Shown piece by piece: positions 17,907 to 25,836 of a stretch of DNA of 64,000 nucleotides. The notes below the pieces were generated by a model. That model made no database searches. It was not told the origin of the DNA and saw only the letters and a list, made by a program, of their open reading frames with translations. Numbering within the stretch: the stretch's first letter is position 1; every line of letters starts with the position of its first letter. The stretch comes from Pelagibacteraceae bacterium AG-349-L17 (GTDB lineage: Bacteria > Pseudomonadota > Alphaproteobacteria > Pelagibacterales > Pelagibacteraceae). The stretch spans positions 29,299 through 93,298 of the forward strand of contig QCDC01000004.1 in assembly GCA_003278805.1 (NCBI GenBank), given 5' to 3'. A program made the translations under genes and the position numbers.

Positions 17907-18383
17907 TCAAATTGAGCTTCCTAAAGGGATCGGGCTAGAGACCATTGTAGTTAACCAACAGTCTTTTAAATTTCCATCCAAAGTATACTTTTCAACTTGC
18001 CAATTAAACTTGTGATAAATCTTGTTTTTATCAAGAATGATTACCTCAAATTGTGCCCATTTGTCACTACTTCCAAGTTCAGTAATTGTATGACTTAAGT
18101 GATTAATCATCATCCCATAAGAGTCACTTTTTAACATCATCTTGAAATTGTTTAATGGACCTGTTACTCTTTTATTGTTTGGATGAGCAAATTTCCAGGT
18201 TTGTTCGATACCACTATCCTTGTATTCAAGATCATTTTGTTGAAGTCCACTTAATTGAATTTTTATAACTTCTTTAGGACTTATAGTGCTATTAGGGTTT
18301 AATAATTCAGCGTATGAAAATGTAATTAATAAAAAAAATAATATAATACTTTTAAAGATTATTAGCAGTTTTTCTAACATCAT
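17907..18383 (-). CDS. Secreted DUF4864-type protein
   Basis: A 158-residue protein with an N-terminal hydrophobic signal (about residues 7-26, ending FSYAE) and a mature domain of about 125 residues. Features such as VIKIQLSGLQQNDL, the TWKFAHPNNKRVTGPLNNFKMML core and CWLTTMVSS at the end match what I know of DUF4864, an NTF2-like domain of unknown function. Its start lies 32 bases inside the upstream oxidoreductase gene. No other ATG is available before the signal peptide, so the overlap appears real. Confidence 0.6.
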   Translation of the reverse strand: MMLEKLLIIFKSIILFFLLITFSYAELLNPNSTISPKEVIKIQLSGLQQNDLEYKDSGIEQTWKFAHPNNKRVTGPLNNFKMMLKSDSYGMMINHLSHTITELGSSDKWAQFEVIILDKNKIYHKFNWQVEKYTLDGNLKDCWLTTMVSSPIPLGSSI

Positions 18384-18921
18384 TTAAAAATTCTTGTCTC
18401 TTTGCATCACTTACAAATGGTACTGCAAAATATCTTCTATAGACAATGTTATATATGCCACACATGTGAAATACTCCTCTTTTTAATCTTCTAATTGGTA
18501 AGTTTAAAAAAAAAGTTGTAATTGCTAATCTTGGTGAACCATATGTACAAAATATTATAGCTTTTTTATCTCCTAGGTTTCCAATTGGATATCCGTAATT
18601 TCCAACCAACTGTTTAAACCTAAACGCCCAAGGTGGGGCTAAAACTTTATCTATCCAACCTTCAACTATTGCTGGCATTCTAAAATTCCAAATTGGAGCA
18701 ATTAATACAATTGTATCACTTTCTTCTATCCTTTTTCTATGATCTAAAACTTCTTGATCAGGTTCTTCACCAGCAAAAACAGGATTAAACTTCTCTTTAT
18801 ATAAATCAACAACATCAACCTGATTTCCATTTACTTTTGATTGTTTAATAAATTCATCTCGTATAGCTGCATTAAAAGAATTATTATTATAGTGCCCATA
18901 CACTAAGAAAATTTTTTTCAT
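18352..18921 (-). CDS. Flavodoxin-like NAD(P)H quinone reductase
   Basis: A 189-residue protein of the NQO/MdaB/KefF flavodoxin-like family: MKKIFLVYGHYNNNSFNAAI at the start (FMN/FAD phosphate loop), VDLYKEKFNPVF, a central LIAPIWNFRMPAIVEGWID that binds flavin, and a ring-stacking CTYGSP loop. It probably carries out two-electron quinone reduction with NAD(P)H. It lies between a BT1-type transporter gene and the DUF4864 gene in the long minus-strand operon. The exact substrate is unknown. Confidence 0.75.
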   Translation of the reverse strand: MKKIFLVYGHYNNNSFNAAIRDEFIKQSKVNGNQVDVVDLYKEKFNPVFAGEEPDQEVLDHRKRIEESDTIVLIAPIWNFRMPAIVEGWIDKVLAPPWAFRFKQLVGNYGYPIGNLGDKKAIIFCTYGSPRLAITTFFLNLPIRRLKRGVFHMCGIYNIVYRRYFAVPFVSDAKRQEFLNDVRKTANNL

Positions 18922-18933
18922 TATTGTAAATTT

Positions 18934-20544
18934 TTATTCAGTGGTTTTGTATTTACTATTATTAATTAAAAATACAAATAAAATTGGAAGAATTAATGTT
19001 AAAAGTGTTACGAAAATTAACAATATTCCAAGTTCAGAATAATCTGCTGTAGTTTGGATTTCACCTGAAACTTTATCTTTTACCTCTCTTGTAACCGTAA
19101 AGATTTCATTTAAATACTTGGTTCCTAGTGCACTTGCTGATAAAGCAAGATTTGTAAAGGATGCAAAAACTGCAAAAAAAGTTGCTTTTAAATGTGCAGG
19201 AGCATTTTTTGCTATCCATGCTAAAAGAGGAATCATTGAAACTTGTCCCAAAGGGGACTCGAGAGCTGTGTTTATTAATGCAATGAACTTAGCATCTACT
19301 ACTCCACCTGTTAAAGAAGCTGTCCAATTATGAAAACCATAGTACATTCCAACACTTGGTAAAAACAAAATTGCTCCAGCAATACTTAAAACAACAATTA
19401 TTTTAGCAATTGAATTATTTGCCATAAACGGTCTTAATAAAACAATACCAGCTAATGTTAAAATTGATGCAAGTAATGATAGGATAGAAAAAAACTGCTC
19501 ATTAAATCCAAGCTCATCAATTTCAAACCATGTCAATCCTGGTCCAGGACCAGGCATAGCTCTAAATATAAAAATAATAACTGCTGTACCTACAATAGTT
19601 AATCTTAATTCTTGAGGTAATTCCTTAATAAGCTTAAACATTAAAAACAAAATAATTATTACAGAACCTATAAAAACAATTTCTTGTGCAAACGGTACTT
19701 TAAATGAACCAATAGATAGTGTGAAAATAACAAAAACTAAACTCCCTCCTAATATCCACCAATTAATTTTTGTTTTCTCGTTACCTCTTTCTTCTTTAAA
19801 TTCTAGACCTTTAGATTTTAAAGTTTGTATTTTTTTATGTCTTAAATAATTGGCTAAAATTACACCTAGTATAGAAACCAAAGGTATTACAAGAGCATAA
19901 ATATAAATAGTTCCGTATAAATTTATTTTATCAGCCTGCTCAAGGCCTTCCACATCTCTAAACAAAATTACATTAACTAATGCAACAAGTACTGTACCGC
20001 CAATAATGGCAAACCTTCCAAGTGTCTGCATTGTTGTATGCATTATTTTTATTTGATCTTTAGAATAATCATTTCCTGTTTCATCAACCAAAGGAACTGC
20101 CTCAACTGTCATAGCATCGGCTACAACGTCCTGAACCACATAACCAACTGGAGCTAAAATCACACTTATCACAAACCATGTTTCTACCGAAAATACCTGG
20201 GACATATCTTCAGTATGTATAATCAATCCATACATAATTAGTAAACTAAGAGCTATCAATGAAGCTCCGAAATAGACCATGTAATTTTTTCTCTCCCAGA
20301 TTAGATCTACTAAATGTCCTAATGGCATTTTTAATGCCCAAGGAATTCCAGCCCAAAAACCTAGGCCTGCTAAAAATGCTGCTGATAAATTTAAATAATC
20401 TTTAACAAAGAATGTGCCAACTATACCCGTTAATCCAGATATACCTGCAGCCATATAAACCATTAATGGTGGTAAGTAAGTCCACTTAAATTGTCGACCC
20501 AAGTCTAAAAAAGTACTATCTAAAAACTTAATTACTTTGTTCAT
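18934..20544 (-). CDS. Folate-biopterin (BT1-like) MFS transporter
   Basis: A 536-residue polytopic protein with about 12 helices. PVGYVVQDVVADAMTVE in the first half resembles the signature of the folate-biopterin transporter (BT1/FBT) branch of the MFS, together with PWALKMPLGHLVDLIWERK. In an operon full of tetrahydrofolate-dependent demethylases, a folate or pterin carrier would make sense, but the substrate is inferred. An alternative is a generic AmpG-like MFS carrier. It shares one base with the CoA-binding protein gene upstream. Confidence 0.65.
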   Translation of the reverse strand: MNKVIKFLDSTFLDLGRQFKWTYLPPLMVYMAAGISGLTGIVGTFFVKDYLNLSAAFLAGLGFWAGIPWALKMPLGHLVDLIWERKNYMVYFGASLIALSLLIMYGLIIHTEDMSQVFSVETWFVISVILAPVGYVVQDVVADAMTVEAVPLVDETGNDYSKDQIKIMHTTMQTLGRFAIIGGTVLVALVNVILFRDVEGLEQADKINLYGTIYIYALVIPLVSILGVILANYLRHKKIQTLKSKGLEFKEERGNEKTKINWWILGGSLVFVIFTLSIGSFKVPFAQEIVFIGSVIIILFLMFKLIKELPQELRLTIVGTAVIIFIFRAMPGPGPGLTWFEIDELGFNEQFFSILSLLASILTLAGIVLLRPFMANNSIAKIIVVLSIAGAILFLPSVGMYYGFHNWTASLTGGVVDAKFIALINTALESPLGQVSMIPLLAWIAKNAPAHLKATFFAVFASFTNLALSASALGTKYLNEIFTVTREVKDKVSGEIQTTADYSELGILLIFVTLLTLILPILFVFLINNSKYKTTE

Positions 20545-20978
20545 TAGTCACTCAAAACTGGAAACGCCTGTCTAACTTTCAAAAAATATTTTTGATATTC
20601 CATTTTTGTACATTTGTTTTCAACATACTTAATATCATTTTTTTCCATCAAATCTTTTGCCTTTTCGTCTCGTATACCAAGCTGTAACCATAAGACTTTA
20701 GCCCCAATTTTAACTGTATCTTCTGCTATAGCATAAACTTCTTTTGATGGCCTAAAAACATCTACAATATCAACTTGATCTTTAATATCTGATATTTTAG
20801 CAAAAACTTCTTGCCCTAAAATTTTTTGACCTTCGGCCCTAGGGTTGACTGGATAAACTTTATATCCATATTCTTGCATATATTTCATTACAATAGTTGA
20901 TGCTTTAGTAGGATCATTGCTTACTCCTACCATAGCAATAGTCTTATATTTTGAGAGAATTTCCTTAATATCACTCAT
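20544..20978 (-). CDS. CoA-binding domain protein (YccU-like)
   Basis: A 144-residue single-domain Rossmann protein: IAMVGVSNDPTKASTIVMKY near the start and VYPVNPRAEGQKILG, DIVDVFRPSKEV, ALWLQLGI-type segments (here VLWLQLGIRDE) are standard for the YccU/CoA_binding_2 family. It probably binds CoA or an acyl-CoA; no reaction is known for the stand-alone form. It overlaps the 60-aa gene and the BT1-like gene by one base each. Confidence 0.85.
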   Translation of the reverse strand: MSDIKEILSKYKTIAMVGVSNDPTKASTIVMKYMQEYGYKVYPVNPRAEGQKILGQEVFAKISDIKDQVDIVDVFRPSKEVYAIAEDTVKIGAKVLWLQLGIRDEKAKDLMEKNDIKYVENKCTKMEYQKYFLKVRQAFPVLSD

Positions 20979-21160
20979 TAATTATCTTTAATCTGTTTCT
21001 CACAAAATATTCTAGCTTCAGAGGCAGTCATTGGTTTTTCCAATGTTTTAGTTCCAGCGACACATGCTTCTATCGCTCTTTTTTGATTATGATCTTTAAA
21101 ATTATAAATTACTAATCCACCAATAATAATAAAAACTACTATTAAAATATTTTTTATCAC
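20978..21160 (-). CDS. Small single-pass membrane protein (60 aa)
   Basis: I do not recognise this protein. Residues 4-20 are a membrane helix (ILIVVFIIIGGLVIYNF), followed by a short soluble tail with two cysteines (EACVAGT, FCEKQI) and MTASEARIF. It is tied by one-base overlaps to the enoyl-CoA hydratase upstream and the CoA-binding protein downstream, which supports it being a real gene. Function unknown. Confidence 0.6.
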   Translation of the reverse strand: MIKNILIVVFIIIGGLVIYNFKDHNQKRAIEACVAGTKTLEKPMTASEARIFCEKQIKDN

Positions 21161-21939
21161 TATTTATTTTTCCAATTTGGTTTTCTTTTTTCTAAAAAAG
21201 CAGAAATTCCTTCTTTAGCATCCATTGCCATCATGTTAAGGGTCATCATTTTACTTGTATAAGCGTAAGCTTTATTTAAAGGCATTTCTAATTGTTTGTA
21301 AAAAGCTTGTTTTCCAATTTTAATTGTCAAATTAGATTTTGAGGCAATTTTGTTTGCCACCTTAAGCACTTCTTTATTTAATTCTGACTTTGAAAAATAA
21401 TCATTTATTAATCCTATTTCTTTTGCATAATTAGCTTTGATAGGTTCTCCTGTTAACAACATTTTCATCATTGGTTTTCGATTTATTTTTCTGCTTACAG
21501 CAACCATTGGTGTACTACAAAATAAACCGATATTTACACCTGGGGTAGCGAATAATGCATCTTTCGTGCTATATGCCAAATCACAACTTGCAACTAATTG
21601 ACAACCTGCTGCAAATGCTGCACCATGAACTTTAGCAACTATTGGTTTTCTACCTTCAACAATTTGGAGCATTACTTTTGAACAAAGATTAAATAATTTT
21701 AAATATTTATCTCTCTTTTTTAGACCTCTAACTTCTTTTAAATTATGACCTGCACTAAATCCTTTACCAGCACCCTCTAATATTATTACTTTAACTTTTT
21801 TATCAGCATCTAATTTTTTTAATGCCTTTAATAAATCTGAAAGGTTTTTGAATGATAAAGAGTTATAAGTTTTTGGTTCATCAATAATAATTGACGAAAC
21901 TTCGTTGTTATTTTTTTTAATTTTAATGTTACTAGTCAT
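21160..21939 (-). CDS. Enoyl-CoA hydratase/isomerase family protein
   Basis: A 259-residue crotonase. FSAGHNLKEVRGLKKR forms the first oxyanion-hole region, and AAFAAGCQLVASCDLAYST the second. PGVNIGLFCSTPMVA and the LTGEPIKANYAKEIGLIN segment follow as in the ECHDC3-like branch. Such enzymes hydrate, isomerise or hydrolyse short enoyl-CoAs. In a DMSP operon the substrate could be acryloyl-CoA, giving 3-hydroxypropionyl-CoA, but this is only a hypothesis. It is coupled by one base to the dioxygenase gene upstream. Confidence 0.8.
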   Translation of the reverse strand: MTSNIKIKKNNNEVSSIIIDEPKTYNSLSFKNLSDLLKALKKLDADKKVKVIILEGAGKGFSAGHNLKEVRGLKKRDKYLKLFNLCSKVMLQIVEGRKPIVAKVHGAAFAAGCQLVASCDLAYSTKDALFATPGVNIGLFCSTPMVAVSRKINRKPMMKMLLTGEPIKANYAKEIGLINDYFSKSELNKEVLKVANKIASKSNLTIKIGKQAFYKQLEMPLNKAYAYTSKMMTLNMMAMDAKEGISAFLEKRKPNWKNK

Positions 21940-22790
21940 TAATCAGTTAATCCATCGGATCTAGCCTGATTTCTTTCTATATGAATTGGTAAAACTTTGC
22001 CATAAATAGCTTTAGAATGTTCTGGAGTGTTTACTCTCCATGGATCTAAAACATAAGCTGGAATACACATATATCTTGATTTTTGACCTTCTACTTTTGT
22101 TACCCTATGCAAAGTAAATCTACCTTTAAATATTTGTAAATCTCCTGGCTCTAACTTCAATTGTCTCACTCTAGTTCTATCTCCTGCTATAACTTTTTGC
22201 ACTTCTTCGAAATTTTCATTTCCTGGTTCTCTAATATTTGGACAGTATTCAAATACTCCTCCCTTCTCAGGTTTTTGTATCATTAAACTAAGAGTAAATT
22301 CGCAACTATCAAAATGCCATGGGAGTACTCCATCTGGTTTCATAACATTATATGCATGACATGCTAAAGGATCTGCCCATCTGTAAATAGGAGAAATACC
22401 TAAACAAGCAGATACAAATTTTAAAAGTTCCTCTGTTTCGTATAGATATTTCATTTCGGAATCTTTTGGAAAACAATCTGAATTTAAATATCCATTGTAT
22501 CTATTCATAAAATTTCTTTTTGGATGATCTTTTGATAATGAAGGATCATCCTTTGCATATAAGTAAGCATTTATGCTTTCTTTAGACATGTAAACTTCGT
22601 CTAATTGTTTTTCTAACTCAGAATTCATTACCTTAAGTGAGTTAGGCAAAATAAAATTTGGAATTGTTGAGCAACTACATTGATCAAGTTCTTCCTTACA
22701 TTTTTTAACTAGATTTTTAATTATTGGTGAATTTAAATCGTGTATTGGATATTTTTCTAAATCTACAATAGTTTTGAGTCTATCGTTCAT
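21939..22790 (-). CDS. 2-oxoglutarate/Fe(II)-dependent dioxygenase-like protein
   Basis: A 283-residue protein with a readable metal triad: H159-x-D161 in PWHFDSCEF and H228 in FTLHRVTKV. R239 in GQKSRYMCI is placed to bind 2-oxoglutarate. This is the double-stranded beta-helix of Fe(II)/2OG hydroxylases. The KRNFMNRYNGY region and the conserved YRWADPLACHAYNVM before the triad suggest a marine-specific subfamily. It likely hydroxylates or oxidatively dealkylates a small molecule; the substrate is unknown. It sits directly after a nucleotidyltransferase and kinase pair and before an enoyl-CoA hydratase. Confidence 0.75.
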   Translation of the reverse strand: MNDRLKTIVDLEKYPIHDLNSPIIKNLVKKCKEELDQCSCSTIPNFILPNSLKVMNSELEKQLDEVYMSKESINAYLYAKDDPSLSKDHPKRNFMNRYNGYLNSDCFPKDSEMKYLYETEELLKFVSACLGISPIYRWADPLACHAYNVMKPDGVLPWHFDSCEFTLSLMIQKPEKGGVFEYCPNIREPGNENFEEVQKVIAGDRTRVRQLKLEPGDLQIFKGRFTLHRVTKVEGQKSRYMCIPAYVLDPWRVNTPEHSKAIYGKVLPIHIERNQARSDGLTD

Positions 22791-22801
22791 TTAATTTTAT
22801 T

Positions 22802-23176
22802 TTATTTTAACTTTCCCTCTTCTCTCATTTTTGCTCTTATCTTAGTAGCTGATATTTTTTGAGTTTCTTCGTCTAAAACTATTTCCTCAATTTTATATCC
22901 AACTCCCCTACCATAACAAATATTAGTAATATTAGGTACTAACATAATTTTAAATTGTCCTTCAAATTCAGGATTTAATTTGTCTTCAATATTTTTTTTT
23001 ACTGTTTCAAAATCAAAAGGATTATCATCAACACCTTGTACATCTCTAATTTGAATACAAACTTGTCCAGTTTTTTTAATAATTTCTTTAAACAAAGTAT
23101 AATGTCCATCGTGAAATGGTTGCCACCTTCCTAGCATTTGTGCTGTCGGTTTTTTGTTATCCCATTGATATATCAT
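22802..23176 (-). CDS. Cytidylyltransferase-like nucleotidyltransferase (125 aa)
   Basis: The protein has the HIGH-type motif GRWQPFHDGH (residues 16-25) and an ISATKIR motif near residue 112, the equivalent of ISSTKIR in nicotinamide/phosphopantetheine adenylyltransferases. It should therefore transfer a nucleotidyl group onto a phosphorylated or acidic substrate. I start it at ATG 23176, which overlaps the kinase stop as ATGA; an upstream ATG would add eleven residues inside the kinase gene. At 125 residues it is short for the fold. The acceptor is unknown. Confidence 0.75.
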   Translation of the reverse strand: MIYQWDNKKPTAQMLGRWQPFHDGHYTLFKEIIKKTGQVCIQIRDVQGVDDNPFDFETVKKNIEDKLNPEFEGQFKIMLVPNITNICYGRGVGYKIEEIVLDEETQKISATKIRAKMREEGKLK

Positions 23177-23583
23177 TTTTTTATCTCCTCTATTATTTTT
23201 GGTGCCCAATATTTTGCATCCTGAGTTGTCACATGAAAATCAAAATTTTTAGGATTAACAAACATTTGATTAGTGTCTTCAAATCTTCCTTCTTTGATTG
23301 TATCGACCCACACTCTAAAATCTGACGGAAACAAACTTCTTGCTTTAGGTGTTGGTGCAATGAAATCAGCAATAACATAATGACCTTCTGCTTTTATCTT
23401 TAAAGCTGCTTCAGCCATTCTTTTTGCCTGTCTTACCCTTCCTTCCTCTGAAAAATCCCAATCATTTGCAGCTTTTCTTACTTCGTCTGCATTTAATCTT
23501 TTTGCATTTAAGAGTGGTGACATTTCATTTGCTAGAGTTGTTTTACCAGCTCCAGGCAAACCCATTACTAAAATAATTTTCAT
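23173..23583 (-). CDS. P-loop kinase, adenylylsulfate kinase-like
   Basis: A 136-residue P-loop protein with Walker A GLPGAGKTT (8-16), RLNADEVRK where APS kinases have LDGDNVR, and VIADFIAPTPKARSLF where they have VSFISPF-type residues. VDTIKEGRFEDTNQMF resembles the lid region. It therefore looks like a shortened CysC-type kinase (full CysC is about 200 aa). Because no sulfate adenylyltransferase is nearby and it is coupled to a nucleotidyltransferase, it may phosphorylate a nucleotide-activated small molecule other than APS. Confidence 0.7.
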   Translation of the reverse strand: MKIILVMGLPGAGKTTLANEMSPLLNAKRLNADEVRKAANDWDFSEEGRVRQAKRMAEAALKIKAEGHYVIADFIAPTPKARSLFPSDFRVWVDTIKEGRFEDTNQMFVNPKNFDFHVTTQDAKYWAPKIIEEIKK

Positions 23584-24818
23584 TAAATATCTTCTAACGG
23601 ATGATGGGACATTAATTCAAGTCCATTTTCACCAACAAGGTACTGTTGTTCAAGTTTTACACCTTCTTTGCCACCAACTTTTCCAATATAACTCTCAAGT
23701 GTAATTGTCATGTTCTTCTCAAAAGTTCCACCTTCTTCTCCACCATCAGATGGATATCTTATTTGAGGCCACTCATCACACAACCCAATTCCATGAACCA
23801 TACATGAATACCTATTTCCATAATACTCATCAGGCAAAACCCAAGATTTTTTAACAAATTCTTTAAAACTCATTCCTGGTTTTATTAATCTAAAATTATG
23901 ATCAATTTGATTTCTAGCCATTGAATATAGTTTTTTTTGCTCATCATTAAATTTGTGTCCAACTACAAAGGCTCTTGATATATCTGCACAGTATCCATAC
24001 GGACCAACCATATCCGTATCAAAAGCAACAATTTCTCCTTGTTGCATAACTTTATTACTACTCTCTTGCATCCATGGATTTGTTCTTTCACCAGATGATA
24101 AGATCCTACACTCAATCCACTCACCTCCATTTTCAATATTTGTTTTATGTAAAATTGACCATAATTCATCTTCAGTCATTCCTGGCTTAAGATCTGATCT
24201 CATTTTTGATACACCTTTTTCTGCAACCTCTATTGCTGCTTTCATACAAGTCAATTCATCAGGTGATTTTATTACTCTTGCTTGTTCTAAAATCAATTTT
24301 GCATCTACAACTTCAATTCCTTCTTTATTTAAAGCTGTAACCGCAGGACCATTTAAAACATCGATTGCAATTTTTTTTGTTTTAAAATAATTTTTTGATA
24401 AATCCTTAATTTCATTTATCCATTTTGATAATTGTAAATTTGCTTGATCTCCATTGCTAAAATAATCCCATGTGATTGCAGGTCTTATTTCGTCAATTAG
24501 ATTTAAATGCTTTGATAATATTTCACAATTAAAATATTCATAAAGAATAATTGGTCCATTAACTGGAACAAAACAATATCTTGTTAAATTATGCATATTA
24601 TAGACACTCATGTTCACAGTATCTAAAGCATAACGAACATTCACTGGATCAAATAAAATACAAGCCTCTAAATTGTTTTTTACTAATTCTTTTCTAACCC
24701 TATCTAAACGATATGATCTTAATTTATCAAAATCAATCTCGTCTTCTCTTAATCTTTTTTTAGTAATAAAATTTTTCCTTGATTTAATTTCTGGAGCTAT
24801 TTTTCTTTTAAATTTCAT
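23583..24818 (-). CDS. dddP: DddP-type DMSP lyase homologue (M24 peptidase fold)
   Basis: A 411-residue M24-fold protein that lines up with DddP along its whole length. The six metal ligands are present with the same spacing: D267 and D269 (FDTDMVG), D279 (CADISR), H342 (MVHGIG), E375 (TLESY), E390 (KLEQQ). The catalytic aspartate that follows the ligand histidine by six residues is also there (D348, HGIGLCDEW). DddP cleaves DMSP to DMS and acrylate in the cytoplasm. FDPVNVRYALDTVNM and GEWIECRILSSGERTNPW are further DddP signatures. DddP-like paralogues without DMSP lyase activity exist, so activity needs testing. acuI in the window fits the call. Confidence 0.8.
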   Translation of the reverse strand: MKFKRKIAPEIKSRKNFITKKRLREDEIDFDKLRSYRLDRVRKELVKNNLEACILFDPVNVRYALDTVNMSVYNMHNLTRYCFVPVNGPIILYEYFNCEILSKHLNLIDEIRPAITWDYFSNGDQANLQLSKWINEIKDLSKNYFKTKKIAIDVLNGPAVTALNKEGIEVVDAKLILEQARVIKSPDELTCMKAAIEVAEKGVSKMRSDLKPGMTEDELWSILHKTNIENGGEWIECRILSSGERTNPWMQESSNKVMQQGEIVAFDTDMVGPYGYCADISRAFVVGHKFNDEQKKLYSMARNQIDHNFRLIKPGMSFKEFVKKSWVLPDEYYGNRYSCMVHGIGLCDEWPQIRYPSDGGEEGGTFEKNMTITLESYIGKVGGKEGVKLEQQYLVGENGLELMSHHPLEDI

Positions 24819-24836
24819 GATTTTATAAATATTATA

Positions 24837-25208
24837 TTAAAATTCATAAAAAGTATATTTCGCTAAAATTTCTTCACCTGGTTCAATATTTTTTAATGAA
24901 ACTAAATAAAAATACTTTAAATTATTATTATTTTTATCTTCCAGTTTCTTTTTGATTTTCTCTTCAATATTCTGACCAAAGCTATATTTAGGGAATGTGT
25001 TTGATGATAATTTAGCTACATTTGGGTTTTTTGAGTGATTATAGAAACCACCAAGAGGAGTTCTAATATACATGTCCTCAAAATCATCGTGTTTTACATG
25101 TGATATCCCTATAAAAGAATTTTTCTTAATTTTGGTTTTAGAAAATAAGCCCAAACCATCAATTTTTGAGTCTTTTATGGTAAGATTTTTTGGCAACGGT
25201 CTATACAT
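24837..25208 (-). CDS. SET-domain protein lysine methyltransferase-like
   Basis: A 123-residue protein consisting of little but a SET domain: GLGLFSKTKIKKNSFIG at the start, the pseudoknot GGFYNHSKNPNVA and IEPGEEILAKYTFYEF at the end, which form the SAM and lysine-channel core. Bacterial SET proteins methylate ribosomal or other proteins, but targets are rarely known. I choose ATG 25208, eight bases inside the methyltransferase gene; an ATG eleven codons earlier lacks support. Its presence inside a small-molecule operon is unusual. Confidence 0.75.
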   Translation of the reverse strand: MYRPLPKNLTIKDSKIDGLGLFSKTKIKKNSFIGISHVKHDDFEDMYIRTPLGGFYNHSKNPNVAKLSSNTFPKYSFGQNIEEKIKKKLEDKNNNNLKYFYLVSLKNIEPGEEILAKYTFYEF

Positions 25209-25836
25209 CTTTGGTAACCCTGTACAAACCCAACCAAGCATTTACATCTTTGCTAGCAATATAGTCTGATTTAAAAAACTCTATTTCTTCCCATTTATTA
25301 TTTTGGTTTAAACTTATGATTTTTTTATCAAATCCATATTCTTCATAAATACCTTCGTTAATAGTAAAACAAATTAACCCACCTGGTTTTGTTATTCTTA
25401 TAAACTCATCTAATGCACTTGGTTTTACATGACCAAAAGTAAATGTTCCAACACACATAACTCCACCATAAAAGTTGTCCTCAACTTCAATTGGTTTATT
25501 TAAATCTACCTTCACTAATTTTTGATATAGATCTTTTGGTACAGTATCTAATAAAGTTTGAGATAAATCGGCTCCATGAAAATTTTTAAAACTATATTTT
25601 TTAAGCTCCATTCCAACTAAACCTGTTCCACATCCAGCATCAAAAATTAAAGTATCTTTATTTTTCTCAAACTTGTTAAATGTTTCTGCAGTTTCTTTAG
25701 GTCCTGTATAGTTCCAATCAACCATGTCTTTATTGTATTTATCTTTGTCTCCCCACTCATCGTAGTACTTCATAACTTCATCGGTAGTTTTAAGTTTATA
25801 AATTGGAATTTTGTTTCCTACGTCTTTTTGAGCCAT
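25201..25836 (-). CDS. Class I SAM-dependent methyltransferase
   Basis: A 211-residue Rossmann methyltransferase: SAM motif I is FDAGCGTGLVGMELK, motif II LVKVDLNKPIEV, motif III GGVMCVGTFTFGHVKP and the following EFIRITKPGGLICFTINEG. The N-terminal VMKYYDEWGDKDKYNKD segment is common in small-molecule methyltransferases of the Methyltransf_11/25 type. It lies between a DMGDH paralogue and a SET protein; the ATG shares a base with the DMGDH stop. Substrate unknown. Confidence 0.8.
   Translation of the reverse strand: MAQKDVGNKIPIYKLKTTDEVMKYYDEWGDKDKYNKDMVDWNYTGPKETAETFNKFEKNKDTLIFDAGCGTGLVGMELKKYSFKNFHGADLSQTLLDTVPKDLYQKLVKVDLNKPIEVEDNFYGGVMCVGTFTFGHVKPSALDEFIRITKPGGLICFTINEGIYEEYGFDKKIISLNQNNKWEEIEFFKSDYIASKDVNAWLGLYRVTKDV

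Noticed and set aside
22802..23583. Sulfate activation (CysD/CysC) pair
   Set aside because: The transferase is of the HIGH/ISSTKIR type, not an ATP sulfurylase, and no other sulfate-assimilation gene is near.
23953..24390. Plus-strand open frame of 145 codons inside the dddP gene
   Set aside because: It is antisense to a clear coding gene, with low-complexity composition and no family features.
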